Source of the DNA: Candidatus Petromonas tenebris
Lineage (GTDB): Bacteria > Bacillota > Clostridia > Peptostreptococcales > Caminicellaceae
Length of the DNA: 64,000 nt
Direction of reading: 5' to 3'
Assembly: GCA_014236755.1 (NCBI GenBank)
Contig: JACCKY010000004.1
Location: 1 to 64,000 of the forward strand
Shown: positions 54,462 to 62,659 of the stretch, in pieces
How the letters are laid out: every line of letters begins with the position of its first letter
Position numbering within the stretch: position 1 is the first letter of the stretch
Notes under the pieces: model-generated
What the model saw: the letters and a program-made list of their open reading frames with translations, nothing else
The model's database searches: none
Told to the model about the DNA's origin: nothing
Position numbers and translations under genes: made by a program

Positions 54462-55208
54462 ATGTACGAAAAATATAGATATTTACCATCAGGAGACAAT
54501 GGAATAATTATAGAGATAGGTAGCAAAATCTCTGAAGAGATAAATGGAAAGGTTAGGGGCTTAACTTTATGTATTGAGAATGAGAAACCGGAAGGAGTTC
54601 TGGAAATAATTCCAACATACACTTCAATCCTCATAATATACGATCCAGTAATTGTATCCTATTATGATTTATTAAAAAAACTGAAAGAAATAGAGAAGAG
54701 AATGAAGGAAATAACTCTTCCAGCTCCAGAGGTAGTTCATATACCTACCTGTTATGGAGGAGAATATGGTATGGATTTGGAGTATGTGGCAGAATATAAT
54801 GAATTAAGGCCTGAAGAAGTTATAAAGATACATAGTGAAAGGCAATATCTCGTTTATATGCTTGGGTTTACTCCCGGATTTCCCTATCTAGGTGGGATGT
54901 CAAAAAAAATTGCTACACCTCGTCTTGAATCTCCAAGGGAGAAAATCCTTGGTGGTTCAGTTGGTATAGCTGGAAACCAAACAGGTATATATCCGATTGA
55001 CAGTCCGGGAGGCTGGAGAATAATAGGCAGAACTCCATTAAATTTTTTTGACCCATCCAAAAATCCACCGGTGCTGTTAAAGGCAGGCCAATATATAAAA
55101 TTTGACCCTATTGACAAGGAAGAATATGAACTAATAAAAAAACAAGTGGAAAGAAAAGAATATACAGTCAAAAAGTCCCGATTGAAAAGGGGTGACTTCA
55201 ATGAGTAG
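54462..55208 (+). CDS. pxpB: 5-oxoprolinase subunit B (KipI family)
   Basis: A 248-residue PxpB with the KipI/allophanate hydrolase subunit 1 signatures YLPSGDNGIIIEIG, HIPTCYGGEYGMDLEYVAEY, YMLGFTPGFPYLGGM and AGNQTGIYPIDSPGGWRIIG. Together with PxpC it forms the ATP-dependent part. The 138-base gap from pxpA contains a small hairpin (CAGAT-TTTT-ATCTG). It overlaps pxpC by eight bases. Confidence 0.94.
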   Translation: MYEKYRYLPSGDNGIIIEIGSKISEEINGKVRGLTLCIENEKPEGVLEIIPTYTSILIIYDPVIVSYYDLLKKLKEIEKRMKEITLPAPEVVHIPTCYGGEYGMDLEYVAEYNELRPEEVIKIHSERQYLVYMLGFTPGFPYLGGMSKKIATPRLESPREKILGGSVGIAGNQTGIYPIDSPGGWRIIGRTPLNFFDPSKNPPVLLKAGQYIKFDPIDKEEYELIKKQVERKEYTVKKSRLKRGDFNE

Positions 55209-56244
55209 CTTAAAAATCATAAATTCTGGACTATTAACTACCATCCAGGATTATGGGAGAGTTGGATACGGTCAGTATGGAGTTCCTGCGGCAGGAGTAA
55301 TGGATAGACTGGCTATGCAATTGGCAAATATTCTTGTAGATAATGACAGGTATGAAGCCGTGCTTGAAATGACCATGATGGGACTAAGCTTTAAAGCAGA
55401 TGGGAATATGGCTATTGCCATAACTGGAGCTGATATGTTTCCAACTGTAAATGGAAAGAAAGTTAATCTGTATGAAACTATATACTTAAATAATGGTGAT
55501 ATATTAGAATGCTCTTATGCCCAAAGTGGCTGCAGAGCTTATTTAGCTGTAGCTGGAGGTTTTGATCTTCCGAAGGTTATGGGAAGTAAATCCACATATT
55601 TAAGGGGCAAAATAGGGGGATTAAATGGGAATAAGATTCAAAAAGGTGATATATTAAAAATAAATCCTAAGAACGGTAAGGAATATTTTGGGATTAGGAA
55701 AATTCCTGAGGATATGATACCTAGATACAAAAATGAAATTACGGCTAGAGTCATATTAGGACCAGAGGTTGATTATTTTACTAAGAACGGGATGGAAACT
55801 TTTCTTAGTAGCGAATATGTTTTAACTGATCAATGTGACAGAATGGGATATAGACTTGAGGGACCAAGAATTGAACATGAAAAGGGATCAGATATTATTT
55901 CAAATGGAATAAATTTCGGTGCAATTCAGATTCCCGGTCATGGATGCCCTATTATTATGATGGCAGATAGACAGACTACTGGGGGTTATACAAAAATAGC
56001 AAACGTAATAACAGTAGATTTACCCTTTCTAGCTCAATTAAAACCGGGAGATAGGGTTAAATTTGAAAAAATAGATATTGAAGAAGCCCAAAACTTGATA
56101 AAAAAGCAGGAAAAGAACTTATTGAATCTGATAAATGATTTTAAGACGAGTCTTATTAATACAGTAGGGACAATGAGAAATTTCAAAATAAATGTTAATG
56201 GCAAAAAATACAATTTATCCGTCCAAGAAATAAAAGAATCATAA
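55201..56244 (+). CDS. pxpC: 5-oxoprolinase subunit C (KipA family) with an extra C-terminal tail
   Basis: A 347-residue PxpC/KipA. It begins IINSGLLTTIQDYGRVGYGQ and shows GVPAAGVMDRLAMQLAN, AGGFD, SDRMGYRL-type (CDRMGYRLEGP) and GHGCPIIMMADRQTTGGY. It is longer than the ~310-residue E. coli protein. The last ~20 residues (MRNFKINVNGKKYNLSVQEI) look like the first strands of a biotin-carrier protein, cut short. ATG 55201 follows AAGGGGTG; last gene of the operon. Confidence 0.93.
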   Translation: MSSLKIINSGLLTTIQDYGRVGYGQYGVPAAGVMDRLAMQLANILVDNDRYEAVLEMTMMGLSFKADGNMAIAITGADMFPTVNGKKVNLYETIYLNNGDILECSYAQSGCRAYLAVAGGFDLPKVMGSKSTYLRGKIGGLNGNKIQKGDILKINPKNGKEYFGIRKIPEDMIPRYKNEITARVILGPEVDYFTKNGMETFLSSEYVLTDQCDRMGYRLEGPRIEHEKGSDIISNGINFGAIQIPGHGCPIIMMADRQTTGGYTKIANVITVDLPFLAQLKPGDRVKFEKIDIEEAQNLIKKQEKNLLNLINDFKTSLINTVGTMRNFKINVNGKKYNLSVQEIKES

Positions 56245-56273
56245 TTTTTAGGCCTTGGATTTCAACTTACCTT

Positions 56274-56313
56274 CCCTTTATGGAGTACTTACCCGTAAAG
56301 GGATTTTATTTTT
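56274..56313 (+). terminator. Terminator after pxpC
   Basis: CCCTTTA...TAAAGGG stem with a 15-base loop, followed by ATTTTATTTTT. Confidence 0.75.
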
Positions 56314-56315
56314 GC

Positions 56316-56531
56316 ATAGGAATTCAAACATTTTTTGAAAAAAATTGCAGGTATAAAGCAAAGTAAATTCAAGCCATGCAAGAAATTACAAACTTTTACC
56401 AGTTAAATATTAAAAAGGCTAACAGCTAACTGCTGACCGCTTATGGCAAAAAGGTGACGGGCCGCAAGAAAGACCCTAAAGAACGACTAGGATTTGCCAA
56501 GAGCCAAGAGCTAAGAACTAAGAGCTAATCA
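56316..56531. repeat. Dispersed non-coding repeat, family R1, copy 3 (diverged)
   Basis: It starts with ATTCAAACATTTTTTGAAAA, then has CCAGTTAAATATT and ends with AAGAGCTAAGAACTAAGAGC. The middle is replaced by a more GC-rich piece (GGTGACGGGCCGCAAGAAAG). Again just behind an operon terminator. Confidence 0.55.
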
Positions 56532-56705
56532 GATAGATTTTTTATTGGCTTGCTCGTTTTGAATATATTAATTAAAAAATGTTCAAAAAATATGATATTA
56601 TTAAAAGAAATAATAATAAATAATCTGATTTTTTAGAAAATGGTCATCTATTATTACTATCTTAATAAGTTTGGTTGTGAAATTCTAAATATGGGAGTAA
56701 GAAAA

Positions 56706-58001
56706 TTGAAAATAGATAGAAAAAAGATAGAAAGTATTATTGCAATATGTATAATAACAGTATTTAATGGACAGATATATATTAATCCTTTTTCCTTATG
56801 GTTTCGTTTTTCTTTTGCAGTTGTAGTTTTGCCGTTGCTACTTATATATTTTAAAAATGTGTCTGTGATAACTACAAGTTTTATTGTTGGATTTTGCATG
56901 GCCTTTTTTCGATCCTTTGTTTTTTATTTTTCTAATGATTCAATGACGTATTCTAATATAATTGTACAGTTTATTCCGGTTTCATCATTTTATATAGTTT
57001 ACGGTATTTTATTTAGTATTTTTAATATAAGAAAAAAAGTAGATAATCCCGTAAACTTTATACTACTTTTATGGATATGCGATAGTATTGGAAATATAGT
57101 AGAGGCAGCCATAAGAAATATTATGGAAAAATTCCCCTTTGAAAATGCAGTACTTGTAATTATTTTAATAGGTTTTATTAGATCTATAGTGATATATATT
57201 GTATATTATATGATATGTTACTACAAAAAAAGATATGAAAGGGAACAAAGTGAAAACAAATATAGAGAATTATTATTTTTTGTTTCTAAATTAAAAACAG
57301 AACTGTTTTTTCTTAAAAAATCAATAAACGATATTGAAGATACTATGGAAAAATCATATGATTTATATGAAAAGATTGAGAATAGCAAATTGAAGGATGA
57401 AGCACTTAATATTGCAAAAAATATTCATGAAATAAAAAAAGATTATCAAAGAGTAGTGACAGGAATGAGCAAAACACTGCAAAATGTAAACAAATTGAGG
57501 AAATTCAAAATTTCAGAGATATTTAAAATAATTGAAGCAAATACTTGTAAATTAATTGATGAATCTAACAAAAAAATAATTCTCAAATTTAATGTAATTG
57601 ATGATTTTTATACAAAAGAAATTTATCCCCTTATTTCAGTATTAAATAATTTTATCATTAACTCTTTAGAAGCAATAGAAAATTATGGTGAAATAATTAT
57701 TGATGTAAAGATTAATGGAGAATATGCTATTTTTTCTGTTACAGATAATGGCATAGGTATTCAGGAAGAGGATACATATTTAATATTTGAAGCGGGCTTT
57801 TCTACCAAGATTGACTATAAAACAGGAAAGGTTTCCAGTGGTTTAGGTCTTTCCCATGCTAAAAATATAGTTGAACAACATTTTGATGGAGTAATAAAAT
57901 ATTGTAGCCAATATAAAGAACTTACAAAATTTGAAATAACGATTCCATGTAGTAAAATTGTTTTCAAGGGGGGAAAAACAATTGAATTTTTACATAGTTG
58001 A
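56706..58001 (+). CDS. Sensor histidine kinase, GlnK (YcbA)-like, second copy
   Basis: About 431 residues with the same plan as 17474-18778. Six N-terminal helices are followed by a helix with NIHEIKKDYQRVVTGM and a GHKL ATPase with NNFIINSLEA, TDNGIGI and SGLGLSHAKNIVE. Shared N-terminal wording (GQ-YINPF) shows paralogy. TTG 56706, eight bases behind GGGAG, aligns best with the first copy; ATG 56691 and 56640 are alternatives. It overlaps the regulator gene. Confidence 0.85.
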   Translation: MKIDRKKIESIIAICIITVFNGQIYINPFSLWFRFSFAVVVLPLLLIYFKNVSVITTSFIVGFCMAFFRSFVFYFSNDSMTYSNIIVQFIPVSSFYIVYGILFSIFNIRKKVDNPVNFILLLWICDSIGNIVEAAIRNIMEKFPFENAVLVIILIGFIRSIVIYIVYYMICYYKKRYEREQSENKYRELLFFVSKLKTELFFLKKSINDIEDTMEKSYDLYEKIENSKLKDEALNIAKNIHEIKKDYQRVVTGMSKTLQNVNKLRKFKISEIFKIIEANTCKLIDESNKKIILKFNVIDDFYTKEIYPLISVLNNFIINSLEAIENYGEIIIDVKINGEYAIFSVTDNGIGIQEEDTYLIFEAGFSTKIDYKTGKVSSGLGLSHAKNIVEQHFDGVIKYCSQYKELTKFEITIPCSKIVFKGGKTIEFLHS

Positions 58002-58890
58002 CGATGATAAAGTTATAGTAAATTTATTAAAGAAAATAATACTTCAAAATAATCTTGGCGATGTAATAGGCATGTCATTTAGCGGGCAGGAAGCTTTAAA
58101 AGAAATACCAAGGCTAAAACCCGATATAGTTCTTATTGATTTACTTCTTCCTGAAATAGATGGAATAAATATTGTTTCTAGAATAAAGTCTGAAGAGTTA
58201 AATATAAATCCATATTTTATAATGATATCTCAAGTAACTGCTAAAAATATGATATCTAAATCATATGAAAAAGGTATTGAGTTTTTTATACATAAACCTA
58301 TAAATGCAATAGAAGTAATTTCTGTAATAAATAAAGTCAAGGAAATTATATTTATGTCTAAAATCATTAAATCCTTTGACAGTGCATTTAAAATGATGAA
58401 TGAGTATCAAAATATTATTGGACGAAGTGAAATAGTTTTAAAAAAAGATCTATTTAAAACACGTATAAATAACTTGTTTGCAAAGCTAGGAATACTTGGA
58501 GAAGCAGGGACAAAGGATATATTAGAGATGCTCTTAATAATTGATGAATTACAAAACGATAATGAAAGATTTAATAAAAAATACAAGCTTTCTCAAATTT
58601 ATAGCCGATTAAATAATAGATATATAAATGAATACAAAATTGATTCTAATATATGGGCGATTGAGCAAAGAGTAAGAAGGGCTATCAACAAGGCTTTAAA
58701 TAATATAGCCAGTTTGGGAATTGAGGATTATGGAAATGAAATTTATACAATGTTTTGTAGTACCCTGTTTGATTTTCAAGAAGTAAGAAAACAGATGGAC
58801 TATATTAGAAAAAAATCAAAAACGAGTGGAAAAATCAGTGTAAAGAAATTTCTCGAAGGAATTTTAGTGTTTATAAGGACGGAGTTTTAA
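57982..58890 (+). CDS. Response regulator with YcbB (GlnL-type) output domain, second copy
   Basis: A 302-residue regulator paralogous to 18780-19679. The receiver has FYIVDDDKV, the Asp in VLIDLLLPEIDG and the Lys in FIHKPIN; the YcbB domain has WAIEQRVRRAINKALNNIAS and MDYIRKKSKTSGKISVKKF. TTG 57982 behind AAGGGGGG matches the start of its paralogue. Its gene overlaps the kinase gene by 20 bases. Likely targets are the symporter and racemase genes downstream. Confidence 0.87.
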   Translation: MNFYIVDDDKVIVNLLKKIILQNNLGDVIGMSFSGQEALKEIPRLKPDIVLIDLLLPEIDGINIVSRIKSEELNINPYFIMISQVTAKNMISKSYEKGIEFFIHKPINAIEVISVINKVKEIIFMSKIIKSFDSAFKMMNEYQNIIGRSEIVLKKDLFKTRINNLFAKLGILGEAGTKDILEMLLIIDELQNDNERFNKKYKLSQIYSRLNNRYINEYKIDSNIWAIEQRVRRAINKALNNIASLGIEDYGNEIYTMFCSTLFDFQEVRKQMDYIRKKSKTSGKISVKKFLEGILVFIRTEF

Positions 58891-58946
58891 AAACTGTTTC
58901 AATATTTATTGAATCTAAATTACTGATAAGCATAGTAATTTTTTTA

Positions 58947-59072
58947 TCTCACTTGTTATAATAATCCCACTTCTGGAAGTGGGAGATAGAGTAAGGAAGT
59001 TAGATAAAGTTTCACAATAATTTAGTAGGAGATAAAAAACCCCTACCAAATTGTTCAACTTTTATGCATTGA
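58947..59072 (+). repeat. Duplicated structured leader, copy A (ahead of the second symporter)
   Basis: About 125 bases repeated at 60445-60567. The unit begins TCTCACTTG with a TATAAT, then hairpin CCCACTTCT/AGAAGTGGG-like (58966-58983) and a 56-base core starting AGATAGAGTAAGGAAG identical in both copies. A second hairpin, AATTTAGTAG with CTACCAAATT, and ATTGTTCAA follow. Compensating changes in the hairpin arms suggest a functional RNA or protein site. Confidence 0.75.
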
Positions 59073-59177
59073 TATTTTATAAAATTCTGAATTCAACAAG
59101 TTTTTTTATGTCTGATATTGTCTGTTGTAGTCTTTCATCATTTAGTATTTAAATATATTTTATGAGGAGGGATTTAT

Positions 59178-60404
59178 GTGAAATTAACAACTAAAATTTT
59201 ACTTGGGCTTGTAGCGGGGGTTATAGTTGGGTTATTATTAGGTTCTGCCCCAGAAATTGCTACTACCTACATTAAACCAATTGGTGGACTATTTATTAAT
59301 TTAATTAAAATGATAATAGTTCCTCTTGTATTGTCGTCACTTATAGTAGGAGCATCTAGTGTTGGAGATATAAAAACTTTAGGACGAATTGGCGGTAAGA
59401 CAATTGCATACTACCTCCTAACCACAGCGTTTGCAGTTACAATTGGTTTGCTTCTAGGAAATTTTTTTCAAGCGGGAGTTGGACTTGAAGTGCCAATGTC
59501 TGCTGAGGTAACTGCAAAAGAGGCACCCTCATTAATAGAAACACTTCTTAACATAGTTCCTAGAAATCCTATCAAAGGTTTAGTAGATGGAAACATGCTA
59601 CAAATAATTACCTTTGCATTATTTTTAGGCATAGGTGCAACTACATTGCCTGATGAAAAAGCTAAACCATTTATAAATTTTTTTGATAGTTTAGCTGAAG
59701 TTATGTATAAAATAACATCGATAATCATGGAATTTGCACCCTACGGAGTTTTCGGATTAATAACACCGGTTGTGGCTACAAATGGTCCATCTGTACTAAT
59801 ACCTCTTATAAAGGTAGTTGCAGCTGTTTATATAGGATGTATACTTCATGCATCAATCGTATATTCCTCTGCTGTTAAACTGATAGCTAAAATAAGCCCT
59901 ATAAAATTTTTCAAAGGTATACTTCCGGCTGCTGTTACAGCCTTTAGTACTTCAAGTAGTTCCGGAACATTACCTGTAACTATTAAATCTGTTAAGGAAA
60001 ATATTGGTGTCTCTGATAAAGTAGCAAGTTTTGTTTTACCATTAGGAGCAACAATAAATATGGATGGTACCGCCCTTTATCAAGGGGTATGTGCATTATT
60101 TGTAGCACAGGTATATGGCATAGATCTAACTATGGGCCAAATGGCAACAATTGTACTTACTGCAACTTTAGGTTCGATAGGTACTGCTGGAGTACCAGGA
60201 GCTGGTCTTATAATGTTATCAATTGTATTAAAATCTGTTGGACTTCCACTTGAAGGTATTGCACTTATAGCAGGTATTGATAGGGTATTAGATATGGCTA
60301 GAACTTCAATAAACGTTATCGGAGATGCCTCTGCAGCTACAATTGTTGCAGCAACTGAAAATGAGCTAAATATTAGCAACCAATTCAATGTAGTAGAAGA
60401 ATAA
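59178..60404 (+). CDS. Dicarboxylate/amino acid:cation symporter, second copy
   Basis: A 408-residue DAACS transporter, paralogous to 19804-21084. Hairpin 1 is FSTSSSSGTLPVTI, TM7 has GATINMDGTA and TM8 DRVLDMARTSINVIGDA. GTG start behind GAGGAGGG. It is the transporter of the second cassette and precedes an Asp/Glu racemase, so glutamate or aspartate (perhaps either enantiomer) is a likely substrate. Confidence 0.92.
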   Translation: MKLTTKILLGLVAGVIVGLLLGSAPEIATTYIKPIGGLFINLIKMIIVPLVLSSLIVGASSVGDIKTLGRIGGKTIAYYLLTTAFAVTIGLLLGNFFQAGVGLEVPMSAEVTAKEAPSLIETLLNIVPRNPIKGLVDGNMLQIITFALFLGIGATTLPDEKAKPFINFFDSLAEVMYKITSIIMEFAPYGVFGLITPVVATNGPSVLIPLIKVVAAVYIGCILHASIVYSSAVKLIAKISPIKFFKGILPAAVTAFSTSSSSGTLPVTIKSVKENIGVSDKVASFVLPLGATINMDGTALYQGVCALFVAQVYGIDLTMGQMATIVLTATLGSIGTAGVPGAGLIMLSIVLKSVGLPLEGIALIAGIDRVLDMARTSINVIGDASAATIVAATENELNISNQFNVVEE

Positions 60405-60444
60405 ATGTATAAATAAGTATTAAAATAATTAAGGTTCCGTTTTG

Positions 60445-60567
60445 TCTCACTTGATTATAATACTTCCACTTCTAGAAGTGGAAGATAGAGTAAGGAAGTT
60501 AGATAAAGTTTCACAATAATTTAGTAGGAGATAAAAAAACTACTACTAAATTGTTCAATTTTTATAT
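60445..60567 (+). repeat. Duplicated structured leader, copy B (ahead of the racemase)
   Basis: Second copy of the 58947-59072 unit. Its first hairpin reads CTTCCACTTC-TAGAAGTGGAAG (60463-60484) and the last one AATTTAGTAG...CTACTACTAAATT; both stay paired although bases differ from copy A. It lies directly ahead of the racemase ribosome-binding site. Confidence 0.75.
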
Positions 60568-60583
60568 TAGGAGGAGGAAATCT

Positions 60584-61276
60584 GTGAAAAAGACTTTAGG
60601 AGTATTAGGTGGGATGGGACCTCTTGCAACGGTCTACTTTTTTGAAAAGGTAGTATTAAATACCGATGCAAACTGTGACCAGGAACATATACACATAATT
60701 ATTGAGAATAATACAAACATACCTGATAGGACTTCGTATCTACTTGGAAAAGGAGATGATCCTGTTCCAGAACTGATAAGAACTGCTAAAAATTTGGAAA
60801 AACTAGGAGCAGAATATTTAGCAATGCCTTGTAATACTGCTCACTATTTTTATGATGACATAGTAAGAGAAGTAAATATCCCTTTTTTAAATATGATTGA
60901 GGAAACACTTAAATATATTAAAGAAAAATATAAGGAAGAAAAGAAAATCGGCTTACTTGCTACAGATGGTACTCGAAAAATGGGAGTATATGATAGATAT
61001 TTTAAAGGTTCAGGGATTGAATTAATTGCTCCTGAAGGTAAATATCAGAAAAATATAATGGACTTCATATATCGAATTAAATCAGATCTTAGAGCTGCAA
61101 AAATTGACGGCTTTAATGAAACGGTTCAATTCCTTAAAAATCAGGGAGTTAATGTGTTTGTACTCGGTTGCACTGAACTGTCATCAGCTTATTACCATTT
61201 TAATATAAAAGGTAGCTTTATAGACCCTATGGAGATTTTAGCTAAGAAATGTATAAACTTTGCATTTGAGAAATAG
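60584..61276 (+). CDS. Aspartate/glutamate racemase family protein
   Basis: A 230-residue PLP-independent racemase. GVLGGMGPLATVYF opens the protein, and the two catalytic cysteines sit in MPCNTAHYF and LGCTELSSAY. GTG 60584 is chosen because AGGAGGAGG lies just upstream. It interconverts L- and D-Asp or L- and D-Glu. Position behind the symporter suggests use of imported D- or L-amino acids. Confidence 0.88.
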   Translation: MKKTLGVLGGMGPLATVYFFEKVVLNTDANCDQEHIHIIIENNTNIPDRTSYLLGKGDDPVPELIRTAKNLEKLGAEYLAMPCNTAHYFYDDIVREVNIPFLNMIEETLKYIKEKYKEEKKIGLLATDGTRKMGVYDRYFKGSGIELIAPEGKYQKNIMDFIYRIKSDLRAAKIDGFNETVQFLKNQGVNVFVLGCTELSSAYYHFNIKGSFIDPMEILAKKCINFAFEK

Positions 61277-61296
61277 AATTTATTGTTTTATCAGAA

Positions 61297-61365
61297 AACC
61301 CCTTAAGGTAGATTTTAATAGATTTTTATATTATCTACTTTAAGGGGTTAAGTTGAATTTTTTAC
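61297..61365. terminator. Terminator between racemase and aminotransferase genes
   Basis: A 17-bp stem (AACCCCTTAAGGTAGAT/ATCTACTTTAAGGGGTT) with one mismatch, a long AT loop, and TTGAATTTTTT on the plus strand. It serves two converging transcripts. Confidence 0.78.
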
Positions 61366-61392
61366 TTTTTTTAAATATTTATCTCATTTTAC

Positions 61393-62580
61393 CTAACTAA
61401 CTGCATCTTCTATTCTTTTTAAGCCCTCTTCAATATTATCAAGGGAAGTAGCATAAGAAAGTCTAATATAATTATCAGCTCCGAAGCCTGATCCAGGGAT
61501 AACTGCTACCTTAGCAGTATCTAGTAGATACTTGGCAAAGTCCATGGAGCTATTAATGTTAAAGCCATTAATAGTTTTGCCGATGTATTTAGATATATTA
61601 ACCATTACATAAAAGGCACCCTTGGGCATTTTACAGGATAAATCCTTCATTGAATTAATTTTTCCTACCATAAATTTTCTTCTTTCATCAAAGGCCTTGA
61701 CCATTTCATTAATAGGTTCCTGATCACCTTCTAAGGCTTTAATGCTGGCGTATTGAGCAATCGTATTAGGATTAGAAGTAGCATGACTTTGAATATTTGT
61801 TACAATGTTTACAATTTCCTTATCAGCAGCCAAATAACCTATTCTCCAACCAGTCATTGCGTAGGCCTTAGACATACCGTTTATAACTATTGTTAGCTTT
61901 TTAATTTCATCTCCAAGGGAAGCAATGCTCACATGCTTTCCTTCATAAATCAATTTTTCATAAATCTCATCGGATATAACAAAAATATTATGTTTAACTG
62001 CTATTTCAGCAATTTCCTTTAATTCCTTTTCAGTATAAACAGTACCGGTTGGATTGTTGGGACTGTTTAAAATAATTGCTTTAGTGTTAGCATTTATAGC
62101 TGCTGTTAAATTTTCTATATCATACTTGAAGGCATCTTCTTCTGTAGTTTCAACAAAGACAGGTTTTGCATCCGCCATTTTAACCATTTCAGGATAGCTG
62201 ACCCAGTAGGGTATCGGAATAATCACTTCATCTCCAGGGTTACATATGGCTTGGAGTGCATTAAATAGAGAATGCTTAGCTCCATTTGAAACCACAATGT
62301 TTTCAGGGGAATACTCCAGACTATTGTCCTTTTGTAATTTATTACAAATTGCCTGCTTAAGCTGAGGCAAACCCGATGAAGCAGTATAACCCGTAAGCCC
62401 TTTTTCAATTACTTCCATGGCGGCCTTCCTAACATGCTCCGGAGTATTAAAATCAGGTTCACCGGCACCAAAACTTACTACGTCTATTCCATCTGATTGC
62501 ATCTGTTTTGCTGTAGCAGTAATAGCTAATGTTACCGATGGGGATATAGTCATATTCTTTTTGGATAGACAGATATTCAT
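61393..62580 (-). CDS. Class I aminotransferase, probable aspartate aminotransferase
   Basis: A 395-residue fold type I PLP enzyme of the thermophilic-type AspAT group (Igamma). The motifs are NSPNNPTGTVY, ISDEIYEKLIYEG, the PLP lysine in GMSKAYAMTGWRIGYLA, and SGFGADNYIRLSYA with the carboxylate-binding Arg. ATG 62580 follows AAAGGAG. It lies downstream of the oadA-type gene; aspartate to oxaloacetate, then decarboxylation, would be a sensible pair. Confidence 0.88.
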   Translation of the reverse strand: MNICLSKKNMTISPSVTLAITATAKQMQSDGIDVVSFGAGEPDFNTPEHVRKAAMEVIEKGLTGYTASSGLPQLKQAICNKLQKDNSLEYSPENIVVSNGAKHSLFNALQAICNPGDEVIIPIPYWVSYPEMVKMADAKPVFVETTEEDAFKYDIENLTAAINANTKAIILNSPNNPTGTVYTEKELKEIAEIAVKHNIFVISDEIYEKLIYEGKHVSIASLGDEIKKLTIVINGMSKAYAMTGWRIGYLAADKEIVNIVTNIQSHATSNPNTIAQYASIKALEGDQEPINEMVKAFDERRKFMVGKINSMKDLSCKMPKGAFYVMVNISKYIGKTINGFNINSSMDFAKYLLDTAKVAVIPGSGFGADNYIRLSYATSLDNIEEGLKRIEDAVS

Positions 62581-62659
62581 AATACCAACTCCTTTCATTT
62601 TCAATTACCTTTAATTAATAGTTTACTTCTTTAATAATATCATATTTATAAGTCGATTA

